Origin: Promicromonospora sukumoe 327MFSha3.1
GTDB taxonomy: Bacteria > Actinomycetota > Actinomycetes > Actinomycetales > Cellulomonadaceae
Reading direction: 5' to 3'
Assembly: GCF_000385135.1 (NCBI RefSeq)
Contig: NZ_ARQM01000004.1
Location: 1 to 64,000 of the forward strand
Length of the DNA stretch: 64,000 nt
Position 1 is the stretch's first letter. Each line of letters opens with the position of its first letter. The position numbers and the translations under genes are program-made. Shown in pieces: positions 25,808 through 34,108 of this stretch. The notes under the pieces are model-generated. The model did not search any database, was not told where the DNA came from, and saw nothing but the letters and a program-made list of their open reading frames with translations.

Positions 25808-27376
25808 TCACACGTCGCCGGGCTTGGGTCTCCGGTCGGCACGGACGATCGCGACGGCCGGGAGCGGACCGAGCAGGAGCGAGCTGAGGCGTTCGAAGGT
25901 CGCGCGCGCGTCGAGCTCGTCGAGGTCCCAGCTGTCGATGTGCTCGATCCCGCAGGCGGTCAGCAGGGCCGGGAAGTCGGCCTGCGGTACGGGCTGCCCT
26001 CCGGTCTGCGCCTGGGTGTCGTTCGCGAGGACGACGGTCAGCACCGGGAGCCCGTCGGTCACGATCTCCAGCACCGACTGCAACCCGCTGTGCAGCAGGC
26101 CGTAGTCGCCGATCACGCCGACGGCGCGCTGACCGGTGCGGGCCGCCCCGCCGGCGACGGAGATCGCGGACCCGAGGCACAGGGCGGCGTCCGCGGCCTC
26201 GTAGGGCGGGTAGCAGAGGCGTACCGCGGACCCGACGTCCGCGGCGACGAAGGTGCCCGACCGGTGGAGCCCGGCCACCGCCTCGAAGAGCGTCGCGTAC
26301 ACCCCGGGATCGGCGGGGGCGCCGTCCTTCGACCGGGCCGTCTCCCACGTGTCGGGTTCCGGAGCGGTCAGGGCACGGACGACCGCCGGCGACGACAGGG
26401 AGCCCTCCGGCGGGAGGTGTCCCGTGGTGCGGCCCAGGATCTCGACCCCGCCGCGGGTGCGCTCGAGAAGATGGCGCTCGACCTGGGGATCCGAGTCCTC
26501 GACGACCAGGACGCGGCCGTGGCCGGACGCGAAGTCGACGACCGCCTCCGGAACCGGCCAGCACACCCGCAGCGTGACGGCGCAGCAGACGTCGTCCGGC
26601 AGGCACTCCGCAGCAGCGCCCACGGCGACCACGGCCGTGGTGCCGTCACAGGCACAGCGTGTCTCGGTGGCCCGCGACGCCGAGGCCTGCTCGAACGTCG
26701 GCATCGTGACCAGCCGCTGCCACTGCACCCGGCCCAGCTTCGTGAGCCGGTGCGCGACCGCCGCACGGTCGTGGCGCTCTCCGACCAGCGCCGGCGGGAT
26801 CACGGCGCCGGCGCGTGCGGCCGGGGCCCCGCCGGAGCAGGGCGCGTGCAGCCGGGGAGTCACGCGGACCAGCACCGGGGTCTTCGCCTGCTCGGAGAGC
26901 GTGACCGCCATCTCGACGGTGGCCGCGACGTCCCCGTTCCCGACGGGCTCCAGGATGGGCACGCGCGCGGCGGCGGCGAGCTCGCGACTGTCCAGCACGC
27001 AGGTGGAGTTCGCCGCGTCCGGGTCGTCGCCGACCACGATCACCAGCGCGGCACCGATCGTGTGGACCCCGGCGTTGGTGATCGTGTCGAGGGCGAGGCC
27101 CAGCCCGTTGTGCTTCATCACCACGCAGCTCCGGGTCCCCGCGATCGAGGCGCCGACCGCGTTCTCCACGGCCGTCTTCTCGTTGAACGCCCAGACGAAG
27201 CCGGGAAGGTCGCGGTGGAGGTGCTCGATCAGGTGGGTGACCGGTTTGCCGGTGACGCCGCTGATCACGGGGAACCACCCCGCGACCGCGTCGGCGAGGT
27301 CCTGACAGGACTCTCGCGCGCCTGCGCTCGTTGCTGCGGCCGCCGTCGGGGCGACGTTCGGGTGTGCACCGGACAT
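25808..27376 (-). CDS. Thiamine-pyrophosphate-dependent enzyme, IorA-like
   Basis: 522 aa from ATG 27376; longer frames upstream are rejected. The PYR domain has WAFNEKTAVENAVGASIAGT with the conserved cofactor-activating glutamate, then MKHNGLGLALD. The PP domain near residue 410 has GVIGDYGLLHSGLQS and ANDTQAQTGGQP (the GD-x-N metal/TPP motif). The order PYR then PP and the MKH motif match the alpha subunit of indolepyruvate:ferredoxin oxidoreductase. The C-terminal 4Fe-4S ferredoxin part of IorA is absent, and no IorB gene is adjacent. It may be a non-redox 2-oxoacid decarboxylase. It is convergent with the molybdenum enzyme gene. Confidence 0.7.
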   Translation of the reverse strand: MSGAHPNVAPTAAAATSAGARESCQDLADAVAGWFPVISGVTGKPVTHLIEHLHRDLPGFVWAFNEKTAVENAVGASIAGTRSCVVMKHNGLGLALDTITNAGVHTIGAALVIVVGDDPDAANSTCVLDSRELAAAARVPILEPVGNGDVAATVEMAVTLSEQAKTPVLVRVTPRLHAPCSGGAPAARAGAVIPPALVGERHDRAAVAHRLTKLGRVQWQRLVTMPTFEQASASRATETRCACDGTTAVVAVGAAAECLPDDVCCAVTLRVCWPVPEAVVDFASGHGRVLVVEDSDPQVERHLLERTRGGVEILGRTTGHLPPEGSLSSPAVVRALTAPEPDTWETARSKDGAPADPGVYATLFEAVAGLHRSGTFVAADVGSAVRLCYPPYEAADAALCLGSAISVAGGAARTGQRAVGVIGDYGLLHSGLQSVLEIVTDGLPVLTVVLANDTQAQTGGQPVPQADFPALLTACGIEHIDSWDLDELDARATFERLSSLLLGPLPAVAIVRADRRPKPGDV

Positions 27377-27605
27377 GGCGATACCTCTCTGCAGGGTGGG
27401 ATCGGTACGTCTCCGGTGCGCTGCCGGAACGAGCTGCGCGTCGTGCTCGGCCGCGGGTAGACCGCGCGGCGATGCTACGCGACCGGCGCGGACGCGGTCG
27501 TCTGAAGCGAGAGTCGGCGACGAATCCTGGTGGTCCGCCCGGGGTATCACACCCTGCCGCTAGGCTCTGGCCCGGTCAACGAAACGACGAGCGAGAGGCA
27601 GCTCC

Positions 27606-27983
27606 GTGGGTACCTGGGGTCCGGGCAACTTCGACGACGACGCCGCGGCGGACCACCTGTCGCGCCTCACCGACCAGCTCGTGACCGAGGTCGCCGAGGC
27701 GATGTCCGGTGACCCGGTCGGGATCGAGCCCGACGAGTACTGGGGCGTTGCCGTCCCCGCGAACCTGGAGCTGCTGGCAGTGCTCGCCCGCACCGACTAC
27801 GTCGGCGTCCTGCTGCCGGAGGTCGCGACCATCGAGGCGTGGAAGAACGACTACCTGGCGGTCTGGGACAGCACGGTGGACGGGCTCGGCCCCTCGCCGG
27901 AGTTCCGGGCGGCCCGGCGTGCCGTGCTGGTCCGCACGTTCGACGACCTCACCGAGCTCCGCCGGCTGGCCGACGCCGGCTGA
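27606..27983 (+). CDS. DUF4259 family protein
   Basis: 125 aa, GTG 27606 after GAGAGGCA. The start MGTWGPGNFDDDAAADHL is the characteristic opening of DUF4259 proteins. The middle is helical (LELLAVLARTDYVGVLLPEV). Small cytosolic protein of unknown role, often found alone. About 230 bp separate it from the divergent TPP-enzyme gene. Confidence 0.8.
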   Translation: MGTWGPGNFDDDAAADHLSRLTDQLVTEVAEAMSGDPVGIEPDEYWGVAVPANLELLAVLARTDYVGVLLPEVATIEAWKNDYLAVWDSTVDGLGPSPEFRAARRAVLVRTFDDLTELRRLADAG

Positions 27984-28033
27984 GCGCCGGAACGGGCTCG
28001 GTGCCGATGTCCCGCGCAGTAGCCTCGGGCCCC

Positions 28034-28588
28034 ATGACCCTGGGTGTGCTCTACGTCGTGGTGACCGGTGCCGGCGCGACCCGGCAGGTCCCGTCCCTGC
28101 TCCTGCCGCCGGCCACGGAGCGCGGCTGGGACGTGAGCGTGCTGGCCACCGAGCAGGCGGCGAGCGCCTTCCCTGAGGCGATGGCGCGGATCGAGGAGGT
28201 CACGGGGCGTCCGGTGCGGACGGGCTTCCACACCACGGTCGGGTACTCGCTGCCCGACCCGGACGCAGTGGTCGTGGCCCCGGCGACGTACAACACGCTC
28301 ACGAAGTGGGCGCTGGGCATCGCTGACACCTACGTGCTGACCCGCCTGGCCGAGCAGGTCGGACGCGGTGTCCCGATCGTCGCTTCGCCTTACGTCCACA
28401 CCAGGTTCGCCGCGCACCCGACCTACGCGGGCAGCCTGGCGACGCTCGAGGAGTGGGGCGTGCGCCTCGTGACCGGCCCGAGCGAGCCGCACGAACCGGG
28501 TGCCGCCGAGCCGGACGACTTCCCGTGGGCGGAGGTCCTGGACACGGTGACCTCGGCCCGCGCGGGAGCGGTCACGCCTCGACCGTGA
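28034..28588 (+). CDS. Flavoprotein-like protein (HFCD/Ubi X-type flavoprotein fold)
   Basis: 184 aa from ATG 28034; ATG 28007 would add nine residues. The sequence MTLGVLYVVVTGAGATRQVPSLL, then WDVSVLATEQA, PDAVVVAPATYNTLTKWALGIADT and VPIVASPYVHTRFAAHPTY follows the FMN-binding flavoprotein fold of PPC decarboxylase/UbiX-like proteins, in which the PATYNT-type loop binds FMN. The catalytic cysteine seen in decarboxylases is not apparent, so the reaction is unknown. Its 3' end overlaps the convergent gene by 17 bp. Confidence 0.7.
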   Translation: MTLGVLYVVVTGAGATRQVPSLLLPPATERGWDVSVLATEQAASAFPEAMARIEEVTGRPVRTGFHTTVGYSLPDPDAVVVAPATYNTLTKWALGIADTYVLTRLAEQVGRGVPIVASPYVHTRFAAHPTYAGSLATLEEWGVRLVTGPSEPHEPGAAEPDDFPWAEVLDTVTSARAGAVTPRP

Positions 28589-29024
28589 CCTCCACGGCGA
28601 CGTCGTCGACGTCGAACCGCACGGCCGGCCAGTAGCCGTCCAGGAAGTGCGCGCCGCACGAGTCGTCGAGGTGCAGCACGACGTCGCCGTCGGCGAGCAC
28701 CTCCACCGTCTGCAGCAGGAGGTCGTGCGCCGCCTCGGCGAGCTCGTCCGCCGTCGGCTCCTCGGTGCTGAACTCGTTGACGACGGCGTCGGTAGCGCGC
28801 CGCTGCCAGCCCGCGCGGTCCGCGAAGAACGCCGCGACGCGCGGCAGCAGGGCGGACGCCGTGGCGGCGTCGGTCGCCCGGAGCATGAGCTCGGGATCGC
28901 CGTCAGCGGCGCCGGCGTCGACCGAGTACCAGTCGTGGACCAGGGTCTCGCCGCTGGTCAGCGTGGTCGTGGCACGGGTGAGCTCGCCCCAGGGGGACGG
29001 GACGGTAGGGGCGTCGTCGGGCAT
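28572..29024 (-). CDS. Hypothetical acidic protein
   Basis: 150 aa, ATG 29024, acidic. It starts with PSPWGELTRATTTLTSGETLVHDWYSVD and ends in a beta-rich segment (VVLHLDDSCGAHFLDGYWPAVRFDVDDVAVEVTVEA). It resembles small DUF2004/DUF2262-like cytosolic proteins, but I am not certain of the family. It is divergent from the TPP-riboswitch operon and overlaps the flavoprotein gene tail to tail. Confidence 0.6.
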   Translation of the reverse strand: MPDDAPTVPSPWGELTRATTTLTSGETLVHDWYSVDAGAADGDPELMLRATDAATASALLPRVAAFFADRAGWQRRATDAVVNEFSTEEPTADELAEAAHDLLLQTVEVLADGDVVLHLDDSCGAHFLDGYWPAVRFDVDDVAVEVTVEA

Positions 29025-29088
29025 GCGCTGATGCTAGCGAGCGGACGCGTGCCGACCACGTCCGGCCCTGCTGTTACGGTGAGCGCAG

Positions 29089-29177
29089 TGCACGGGAGTC
29101 CGGTATGCCGGGCTGAGAGGGAGTACTCGAACTCCGACCGTAGAACCTGATCCGGATCATGCCGGCGCAGGAAGCGA
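29089..29177 (+). promoter_or_regulatory. TPP riboswitch (THI element)
   Basis: Shows the conserved blocks of the thiamine-pyrophosphate aptamer: a gggagtccggtatgccgggctgagagg segment in which ctgagag is the pyrimidine-sensing J3-2 motif, and accgtagaacctgatccggatcatgccggcgcaggaag containing the pyrophosphate-sensing arm and closing P1. It lies 73 bp upstream of ykoF, whose genes import thiamine or its HMP precursor. That is the classical target, repressed when TPP is plentiful. Confidence 0.92.
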
Positions 29178-29249
29178 CTCAGGACGTGGGGCCGTAGGGC
29201 GCCCGTCCTCCTGTGCCGACGGACATCCGACGGACAGGGAGTACACCCG

Positions 29250-29924
29250 ATGGCAGACCTTGCCACCAGTACCGATGCCACCAGCACCGACGAGACGGCC
29301 GGGCTGCGCGGCGACCCGATGCGCTTCGGCGTCGGCGCCCGGATCACCGCGGCGGTCATGTCGGACGACTACGTCGACGTGATCCTGGGCGCGCTGCGCC
29401 AGGCCGACAGCACCGGGCTGGTCGTGGAGACGGGCGACGTGAGCACCTACGTGGGCGGCTCCGAGGCCGACCTGCTGCGGTACGTGACCGACCTGACCGC
29501 CGGGATCGCGGCGTCCGGAAAGCACGCCGCGATCACCGTGCACCTGTCCCGGGGCTGCCCGGGCGAGGTGGTCTGCGAGCTGCCGGGCGGCGCGGGGCCG
29601 CGCGTCACCGAGGTGCCGGAGGGCCGCGACACCGGCCGGTTCGTCACGGCCGAGTGGGCCCTGTACCCCCTGGCCGACGACGTCCGCGCCGACGTGACGC
29701 CCGACCACATGCGCGACATCTACGCCGCGATCGAGCTGGCCAAGGAGAACGGGACGTTCCAGGGCTCCCAGCACTTCGTCACGCGCCTGGAGGGTGACGC
29801 CGGACGCGTGCTCGCCAGCGCGTTCGCCGGGTGGGTCCTCGCGGGCCGCACGGTCCAGCACGTGACCAGCCACCTCACCCTCTCGGTGAACAGCCCGAGC
29901 CACGCGGGTGGCACCCATGAGTGA
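29250..29924 (+). CDS. ykoF: Thiamine/HMP-binding protein YkoF
   Basis: 224 aa with AGGGA before ATG 29250. YkoF proteins are cytosolic dimers of two ACT-like Ykof domains that bind thiamine or hydroxymethylpyrimidine. Two related halves are visible: MRFGVGARITAAVMSDDYVDVILGAL...VSTYVGGSEADLLRYV, and FVTAEWALYPLADDV...MRDIYAAIELAKENGTFQGSQHFVTRLEG. First gene under the TPP riboswitch; it overlaps ykoE by 8 bp. No signal peptide, so it acts inside the cell. Confidence 0.88.
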   Translation: MADLATSTDATSTDETAGLRGDPMRFGVGARITAAVMSDDYVDVILGALRQADSTGLVVETGDVSTYVGGSEADLLRYVTDLTAGIAASGKHAAITVHLSRGCPGEVVCELPGGAGPRVTEVPEGRDTGRFVTAEWALYPLADDVRADVTPDHMRDIYAAIELAKENGTFQGSQHFVTRLEGDAGRVLASAFAGWVLAGRTVQHVTSHLTLSVNSPSHAGGTHE

Positions 29925-30543
29925 GACGACGGAGCGCCGTCGCGCGCGGCTGCCGCTGCGCGACATCGTGCTCATGGTGATGCTCGGCGTCGTGTTCGGG
30001 TTCCTGTACTGGGCGCTCGTGCAGGCGTGGAACGGGCTCGCCGTGGCCATGGGACCGGCCGGCGACCTGGCCCAGCACGTGCTGCTCGGCGGCTGGCTGC
30101 TGGTGGCGCCGATCGCCGTCGCGATCATCCGCAAGCCCTTCGTCGGCATCATCGCCGAGGTGATCGCGTCCGTGGTCGAGGTGGTGTTCCTGGGCTCCCC
30201 GGTCGGGCCGCTCCTGCTGGTGGCCGCCGCGATCCAGGGCGCGGGCAGCGAGCTGCCGTTCGCCCTCACGCGCTACCGGAGGTTCGGGTGGGGCGTCTAC
30301 GCGCTCTCGGGCGTGCTCGGCGCGGGCCTGGTCTTCGTCTGGTCCGCGTTCCGGTTCGACTGGTACGGCCAGGACATCCTGGCCCTGCGCCTGGGCCTCC
30401 AGCTCGTCTCCGGCCTGGTGCTGGGCGGGCTGCTCGCCAAGGTGATCGTCGACCGCCTGCACGGCACGGGCGTGCTCGACGAGTTCGCGATCGGCCGCGC
30501 GGCCGCCGCCGGCCGCGGACCCGTGGTGCGGCGTGAGCGCTGA
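29917..30543 (+). CDS. ykoE: ECF transporter S-component YkoE (thiamine/HMP)
   Basis: 208 aa from ATG 29917; GTG 29908 is an alternative. Five to six membrane helices: RDIVLMVMLGVVFGFLYWAL, HVLLGGWLLVAPIAVAII, VIASVVEVVFLG, GPLLLVAAAIQGAGSELPFAL, WGVYALSGVLGAGLVFVW and LGLQLVSGLVLGGLLAKVI. YkoE gives substrate specificity in the YkoEDC ECF importer. The conserved GSELPFALTRYR loop is typical of the family. Translationally coupled to ykoF and ykoD. Confidence 0.88.
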   Translation: MSETTERRRARLPLRDIVLMVMLGVVFGFLYWALVQAWNGLAVAMGPAGDLAQHVLLGGWLLVAPIAVAIIRKPFVGIIAEVIASVVEVVFLGSPVGPLLLVAAAIQGAGSELPFALTRYRRFGWGVYALSGVLGAGLVFVWSAFRFDWYGQDILALRLGLQLVSGLVLGGLLAKVIVDRLHGTGVLDEFAIGRAAAAGRGPVVRRER

Positions 30544-32320
30544 CGCCGTCGTCGAGACCAGCGGCCTGGAGGCCGTGTACGGCACCGGCTACGGCGTGGG
30601 GCCCGTCGACCTGCGGATCGCCGCCGGGCAGAGCGTGCTCGTGCTCGGCCCGTCGGGGTCGGGCAAGTCCACGCTGCTGCGCCTGCTGCACGGCGCGGTC
30701 CCGTACGCCGTGCACGCGCAGGTGGACGGCGTCGTGCACGTGGCGGGCCGGGCGCTCTCCGGCACGGGGATCGCCGGGCTCGCCGACGTCGTCGGCGTCG
30801 TCGCGCAGGACCCCGAGTCCGGGGTCTGCCTGCCCGACGTGCTCGACGAGGTTGCCTTCCCGCTGGAGAACCTCGCCGTCGAACCCGCCGCGATCGGCCC
30901 GCTCGTGCGCACAGCGCTCGAGCGGGCCGGGGCGGCGGGCCTGGCCGGGCGGGCGACGGCGGAGCTGTCGGGCGGCGAGCTGCAGCGCGTGGCGCTCGCG
31001 GCGGCCGTCGCGCCGTCGCCCCGCCTGCTCCTGCTCGACGAGCCGACCTCCATGCTCGACGCCGACGGGATCGACGCCGTGCGCCGCGCGCTCGACGTGG
31101 TGCGGCGCGAGACCGGCGCCGCCTGCGTGCTCGTGGAGCACCGGCTCGACGAGCTGGCGGGCGACGCCGGGGCGGCCGGCCTGCCAGAGCGCTGGATCGT
31201 GCTCGGCACGGCCGGGCGGGTGCGGCACGACGTCGCGGTCGAGGACCTGACGGTGCCGATGCTCCGCGACCTGGTGGGGGAGGGCTGCTGGCTCCCGCTC
31301 GACCTGGAGCTCCGGGCGCTGCTGGGCGACGGTGCGGCGGTATCCGGAGGTGCGCTTCTACCCCGCGATTACGCCCGGAAACAGCCCGATTCCGGGCCTA
31401 ATCGCTGGGTAGAAGCGCACCTCGACGGCGGGTCGCTCGCGGCCCGGCTGCTGCGGGAGCTCGGTCGGGGCGACGTCGCGCCGGGTGCCCGGTCCGCGCC
31501 TGACGTCGCGAACGTGCCCGACGTCGGCCCCCGCCCCACCCCGCCCGGCGCCACCCCGCTCCGCGCCCACGACCTCGCCGTGTCCCGCGGACCCCGCGCC
31601 CGGCGCCGCGACGTGCTCCGCGACGTCGACCTGGAGCTGCGCCCCGGCACCACGACGGCCCTGGTCGGCGCCAACGGCAGCGGCAAGTCCACGCTGCTGG
31701 CCTGCCTCGCGGGCCTCGACCGCCCGGCCGCCGGCACCGTGGACGGCCCCCGCGCCGGGCTCGTGTTCCAGAACCCGGAGCACCAGTTCACCGCTACCAC
31801 CGTGCGCCAGGAGGTCGGGCACGGCCTGCCCCCGGACGCCGCGCCCCGCGTCGAGGAGGCCCTGGCCCGCTTCGGCCTGACCCGGCTCGCCGACCACAGC
31901 CCCTACCGGCTGTCCGGCGGGCAGAAACGCCGCCTCAGCCTGGCCGCCATGCTCGTCCACGAGCACCCGTTCCTGCTCGCCGACGAACCCGGGTTCGGCC
32001 TGGACCGGCACGCGTCCGTCGGCGTGCTCCGCGCCCTGCGCGACGTCGCCGCGGCCGGCCGGGGCGTGCTGTTCTCCAGCCACGACCTGCGCGCCGTGGC
32101 CGGCTACGCCGACCGCGTGCTCGTGCTCGCCGACGGCACCCTGCTCGCCGACACGACGCCCCTGGAGCTGCTGCGCGACGAACCGCTCCTGGAGCGCGCC
32201 GGGCTGCGACCACCCGTCCTGCTGCGCCGGCTCGCCGCCGAGGTGAGCGACGGCCCCACCCTGGTCACGGTGCTGCGGGCCATGGACGCCGCAGCCCTCG
32301 CGCTGGGGGTGGCCGCATGA
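30533..32320 (+). CDS. ykoD: ECF transporter ATPase YkoD (two fused ABC domains)
   Basis: 595 aa from GTG 30533, which overlaps ykoE. First ABC domain: Walker A LGPSGSGKSTLLR (about 39-51), signature LSGGELQRVALAAA, Walker B LLLLDEPTSMLD. Second domain: GANGSGKSTLLACLAGLD (about 380), LSGGQKRRLSLAAML, LLADEPGFGLDR. Both domains look catalytically intact. It energises thiamine/HMP uptake with YkoC and YkoE. The linker between the domains, about residues 271-297, is encoded by a 77-bp near-perfect palindrome that stays in frame, an insertion not expected in the family. Confidence 0.9.
   Translation: MSADAVVETSGLEAVYGTGYGVGPVDLRIAAGQSVLVLGPSGSGKSTLLRLLHGAVPYAVHAQVDGVVHVAGRALSGTGIAGLADVVGVVAQDPESGVCLPDVLDEVAFPLENLAVEPAAIGPLVRTALERAGAAGLAGRATAELSGGELQRVALAAAVAPSPRLLLLDEPTSMLDADGIDAVRRALDVVRRETGAACVLVEHRLDELAGDAGAAGLPERWIVLGTAGRVRHDVAVEDLTVPMLRDLVGEGCWLPLDLELRALLGDGAAVSGGALLPRDYARKQPDSGPNRWVEAHLDGGSLAARLLRELGRGDVAPGARSAPDVANVPDVGPRPTPPGATPLRAHDLAVSRGPRARRRDVLRDVDLELRPGTTTALVGANGSGKSTLLACLAGLDRPAAGTVDGPRAGLVFQNPEHQFTATTVRQEVGHGLPPDAAPRVEEALARFGLTRLADHSPYRLSGGQKRRLSLAAMLVHEHPFLLADEPGFGLDRHASVGVLRALRDVAAAGRGVLFSSHDLRAVAGYADRVLVLADGTLLADTTPLELLRDEPLLERAGLRPPVLLRRLAAEVSDGPTLVTVLRAMDAAALALGVAA
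31346..31422. repeat. 77-bp imperfect palindrome inside ykoD
   Basis: 33-bp arms, 31346-31378 and 31390-31422, match in inverted orientation at 31 of 33 positions (mismatches at arm positions 18 and 26) around an 11-nt loop containing cagcccga. The outer arm begins gaggtgcgcttctaccc. It encodes residues of the inter-domain linker without disrupting the frame. It looks like a REP/MITE-type element. A hairpin at 34027-34082 shares the loop cagcccga and the ttctacc/ggtagaa arm ends. Confidence 0.85.
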
Positions 32321-33087
32321 CCGCCGTCGACCCGCGGCCCGGACCACAGGCCCCGTCCCTGCTCGCCCGCCGCAACCCCACGGTCAAGGCCGCGATCCTC
32401 CTGGCGGCGTCCCTCGCGACCCTCGGCTTCCTGGACCCGCGCCCCCTGCTCGTGCTCTGGGCGCTCGCGGTCGTGGCGGTCCTGGCGGCTGCCCGCCTCC
32501 CGGTGCGCACGCTGCTGCTCGGCCAGGTGCCGTTCGTCGTGTTCGGGGTGGGGCTCGTCGCGATCAACGCCCTGAGCCGCCCGGGGACGCCGGTCGTCCC
32601 GGGCGCGCCGGTCAGCGTCGAGGGGCTGACGATCGGCGTCGCCCTCGCGCTGCGCGGCCTCGTGATCGGCGTGCTCACCATCGGCTTCCTGGCCTCGACG
32701 CCGCCGCGCGACCTGATGGTCAGCCTCGTGCAGCACGCTCGCCTCAGCCCGCGGTACGCGTACTCGGTGCTCGCCGGCCACCGCATGCTCGCGGCCATGC
32801 CCGCACGGTGGGCCACCATCCGGGCGGCGCACGCGGTGCGCGCGCCCCTGCGCCGGGGGCGCCCCCGCTTCGGCCTGCCCGACGCCGGACGGGCCGCCTT
32901 CGCGCTGCTCGTCACCTCGATCCGGTCGGCCGAACGGATCGCGCTCGCTCTGGAGTCCCGCGGCCTCGGCGAGGGCCCCCGCACGGTTTGGCGGCCGGTC
33001 CCGATCGGCCGCGCCGACGTCGTCCTCGTGCTGGTGGTGGTGGCCGCCTGGGCGGGCGCGGCGGTGCTCGGCGTGCGCCTCGGGTGA
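32317..33087 (+). CDS. ykoC: ECF transporter T-component YkoC
   Basis: 256 aa; ATG 32317 overlaps the ykoD stop. Membrane helices include VKAAILLAASLATLGFL, LLVLWALAVVAVLAAARL, LLLGQVPFVVFGVGLVAI, IGVALALRGLVIGVLTIGFL and a C-terminal ADVVLVLVVVAAWAGAAVLG. The cytoplasmic coupling helices with A-R-G motifs that contact the ATPase are represented by ILAALESRG-type sequence (IALALESRGLGEGPRT). Last gene of the riboswitch operon. Confidence 0.88.
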   Translation: MTAVDPRPGPQAPSLLARRNPTVKAAILLAASLATLGFLDPRPLLVLWALAVVAVLAAARLPVRTLLLGQVPFVVFGVGLVAINALSRPGTPVVPGAPVSVEGLTIGVALALRGLVIGVLTIGFLASTPPRDLMVSLVQHARLSPRYAYSVLAGHRMLAAMPARWATIRAAHAVRAPLRRGRPRFGLPDAGRAAFALLVTSIRSAERIALALESRGLGEGPRTVWRPVPIGRADVVLVLVVVAAWAGAAVLGVRLG

Positions 33088-33139
33088 GCGGGAACGGTTA
33101 CGGTCGAGGGACCTGAAGTCGATGCTGAGGAGCCCTCGA

Positions 33140-33976
33140 ATGTCGATCCCCACGGTCGCCACGCCGTCCGGATACACCCTGCCTGCCGTCGGGTTCGGCA
33201 CCTACCGCCTGCGCGGGGAGGCCGGGGCGAGCGCCGTCGGCGACGCGCTGGACGCCGGCTACCGGCTGCTCGACTCGGCCGCGAGCTACCAGAACGAGGG
33301 CGCCGTGGGCGCGGCGGTGCGGCGCTCCGCCGTGCCGCGCGAGGAGATCGTGGTGACCTCCAAGCTGCCCGGCAAGTACCAGGCGTTCGACGACGCGATC
33401 CAGACCGTCGAGGAGAGCGTGCTGCGCACCGGCCTGGACGCCGTCGACCTGTACCTCATCCACTGGCCCAACCCGTCCGTCGGCAAGTACGTCGAGGCCT
33501 GGCGCGCCCTGATCGAGGCACGTGAGCGCGGCCTGGTGGGCCAGATCGGCGTCTGCAACTTCCTGCCCGAGCACCTCGACCGGCTCGCGCAGGAGACGGG
33601 CGAGCTGCCGGCGGTCAACCAGATCGAGCTGCACCCGTACTTCCCGCAGACCGAGGCGCTGGCGTTCCACCGGGAGCACGGGATCCTGACCGAGTCGTGG
33701 AGCCCGATCGGCCGCGGCAACGACCTGCTGGACAACCCGGTGATCACCGAGATCGCGCAGGCGCACGAGGTGAGCCCGGCCCAGACCGTGCTCGCGTGGC
33801 ACGTGGCCTGCGGCGCGATCCCGCTGCCCAAGGCCGCGGGTCGCGACCGCCAGCGGGAGAACCTGGCGATCTTCGACGTCGCGCTCACCGACGACGAGGT
33901 CGCCCGGATCACTGCCCTGGGCCGCCCGGACGGCCGCACGGCGGGCCAGGACCCGGCGACCTACGAGGAGCTATGA
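33140..33976 (+). CDS. Aldo/keto reductase
   Basis: 278 aa from ATG 33140, chosen because AGGAG lies 8 nt upstream; ATG 33122 would add six residues. NADPH-dependent carbonyl reductase of the AKR5-like 2,5-diketo-D-gluconate reductase group. The TIM barrel carries LPAVGFGTYRL, LDAGYRLLDSAASYQNE (catalytic Asp and Tyr), VTSKLPGKYQ (catalytic Lys), DLYLIHWPNP (His) and the C-terminal cofactor loop IPLPKAAGRDRQREN. Probably single-gene transcription ending at the hairpin at 34027. The natural substrate cannot be told. Confidence 0.88.
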   Translation: MSIPTVATPSGYTLPAVGFGTYRLRGEAGASAVGDALDAGYRLLDSAASYQNEGAVGAAVRRSAVPREEIVVTSKLPGKYQAFDDAIQTVEESVLRTGLDAVDLYLIHWPNPSVGKYVEAWRALIEARERGLVGQIGVCNFLPEHLDRLAQETGELPAVNQIELHPYFPQTEALAFHREHGILTESWSPIGRGNDLLDNPVITEIAQAHEVSPAQTVLAWHVACGAIPLPKAAGRDRQRENLAIFDVALTDDEVARITALGRPDGRTAGQDPATYEEL

Positions 33977-34026
33977 GGCGGGGCCGTGCGCGGGCTCGCG
34001 CCCGTGTCCCCGCCCGAATGAGTGAT

Positions 34027-34082
34027 CGGTAGAAAGTCAGGTGGTCGGCAGCCCGAGCTACCGACCACCTGACGTTCTACCG
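34027..34082. terminator. Bidirectional terminator-like / REP-like hairpin
   Basis: Outer 8-bp arms cggtagaa/ttctaccg and inner 13-bp arms gtcaggtggtcgg/ccgaccacctgac, separated by one mismatch, close on a 12-nt loop starting cagcccga. It sits between two convergent genes. A partial copy of the motif (cgcttgacgttctgccgacca) follows directly. Confidence 0.7.
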
Positions 34083-34108
34083 ACCGCTTGACGTTCTGCC
34101 GACCACGG

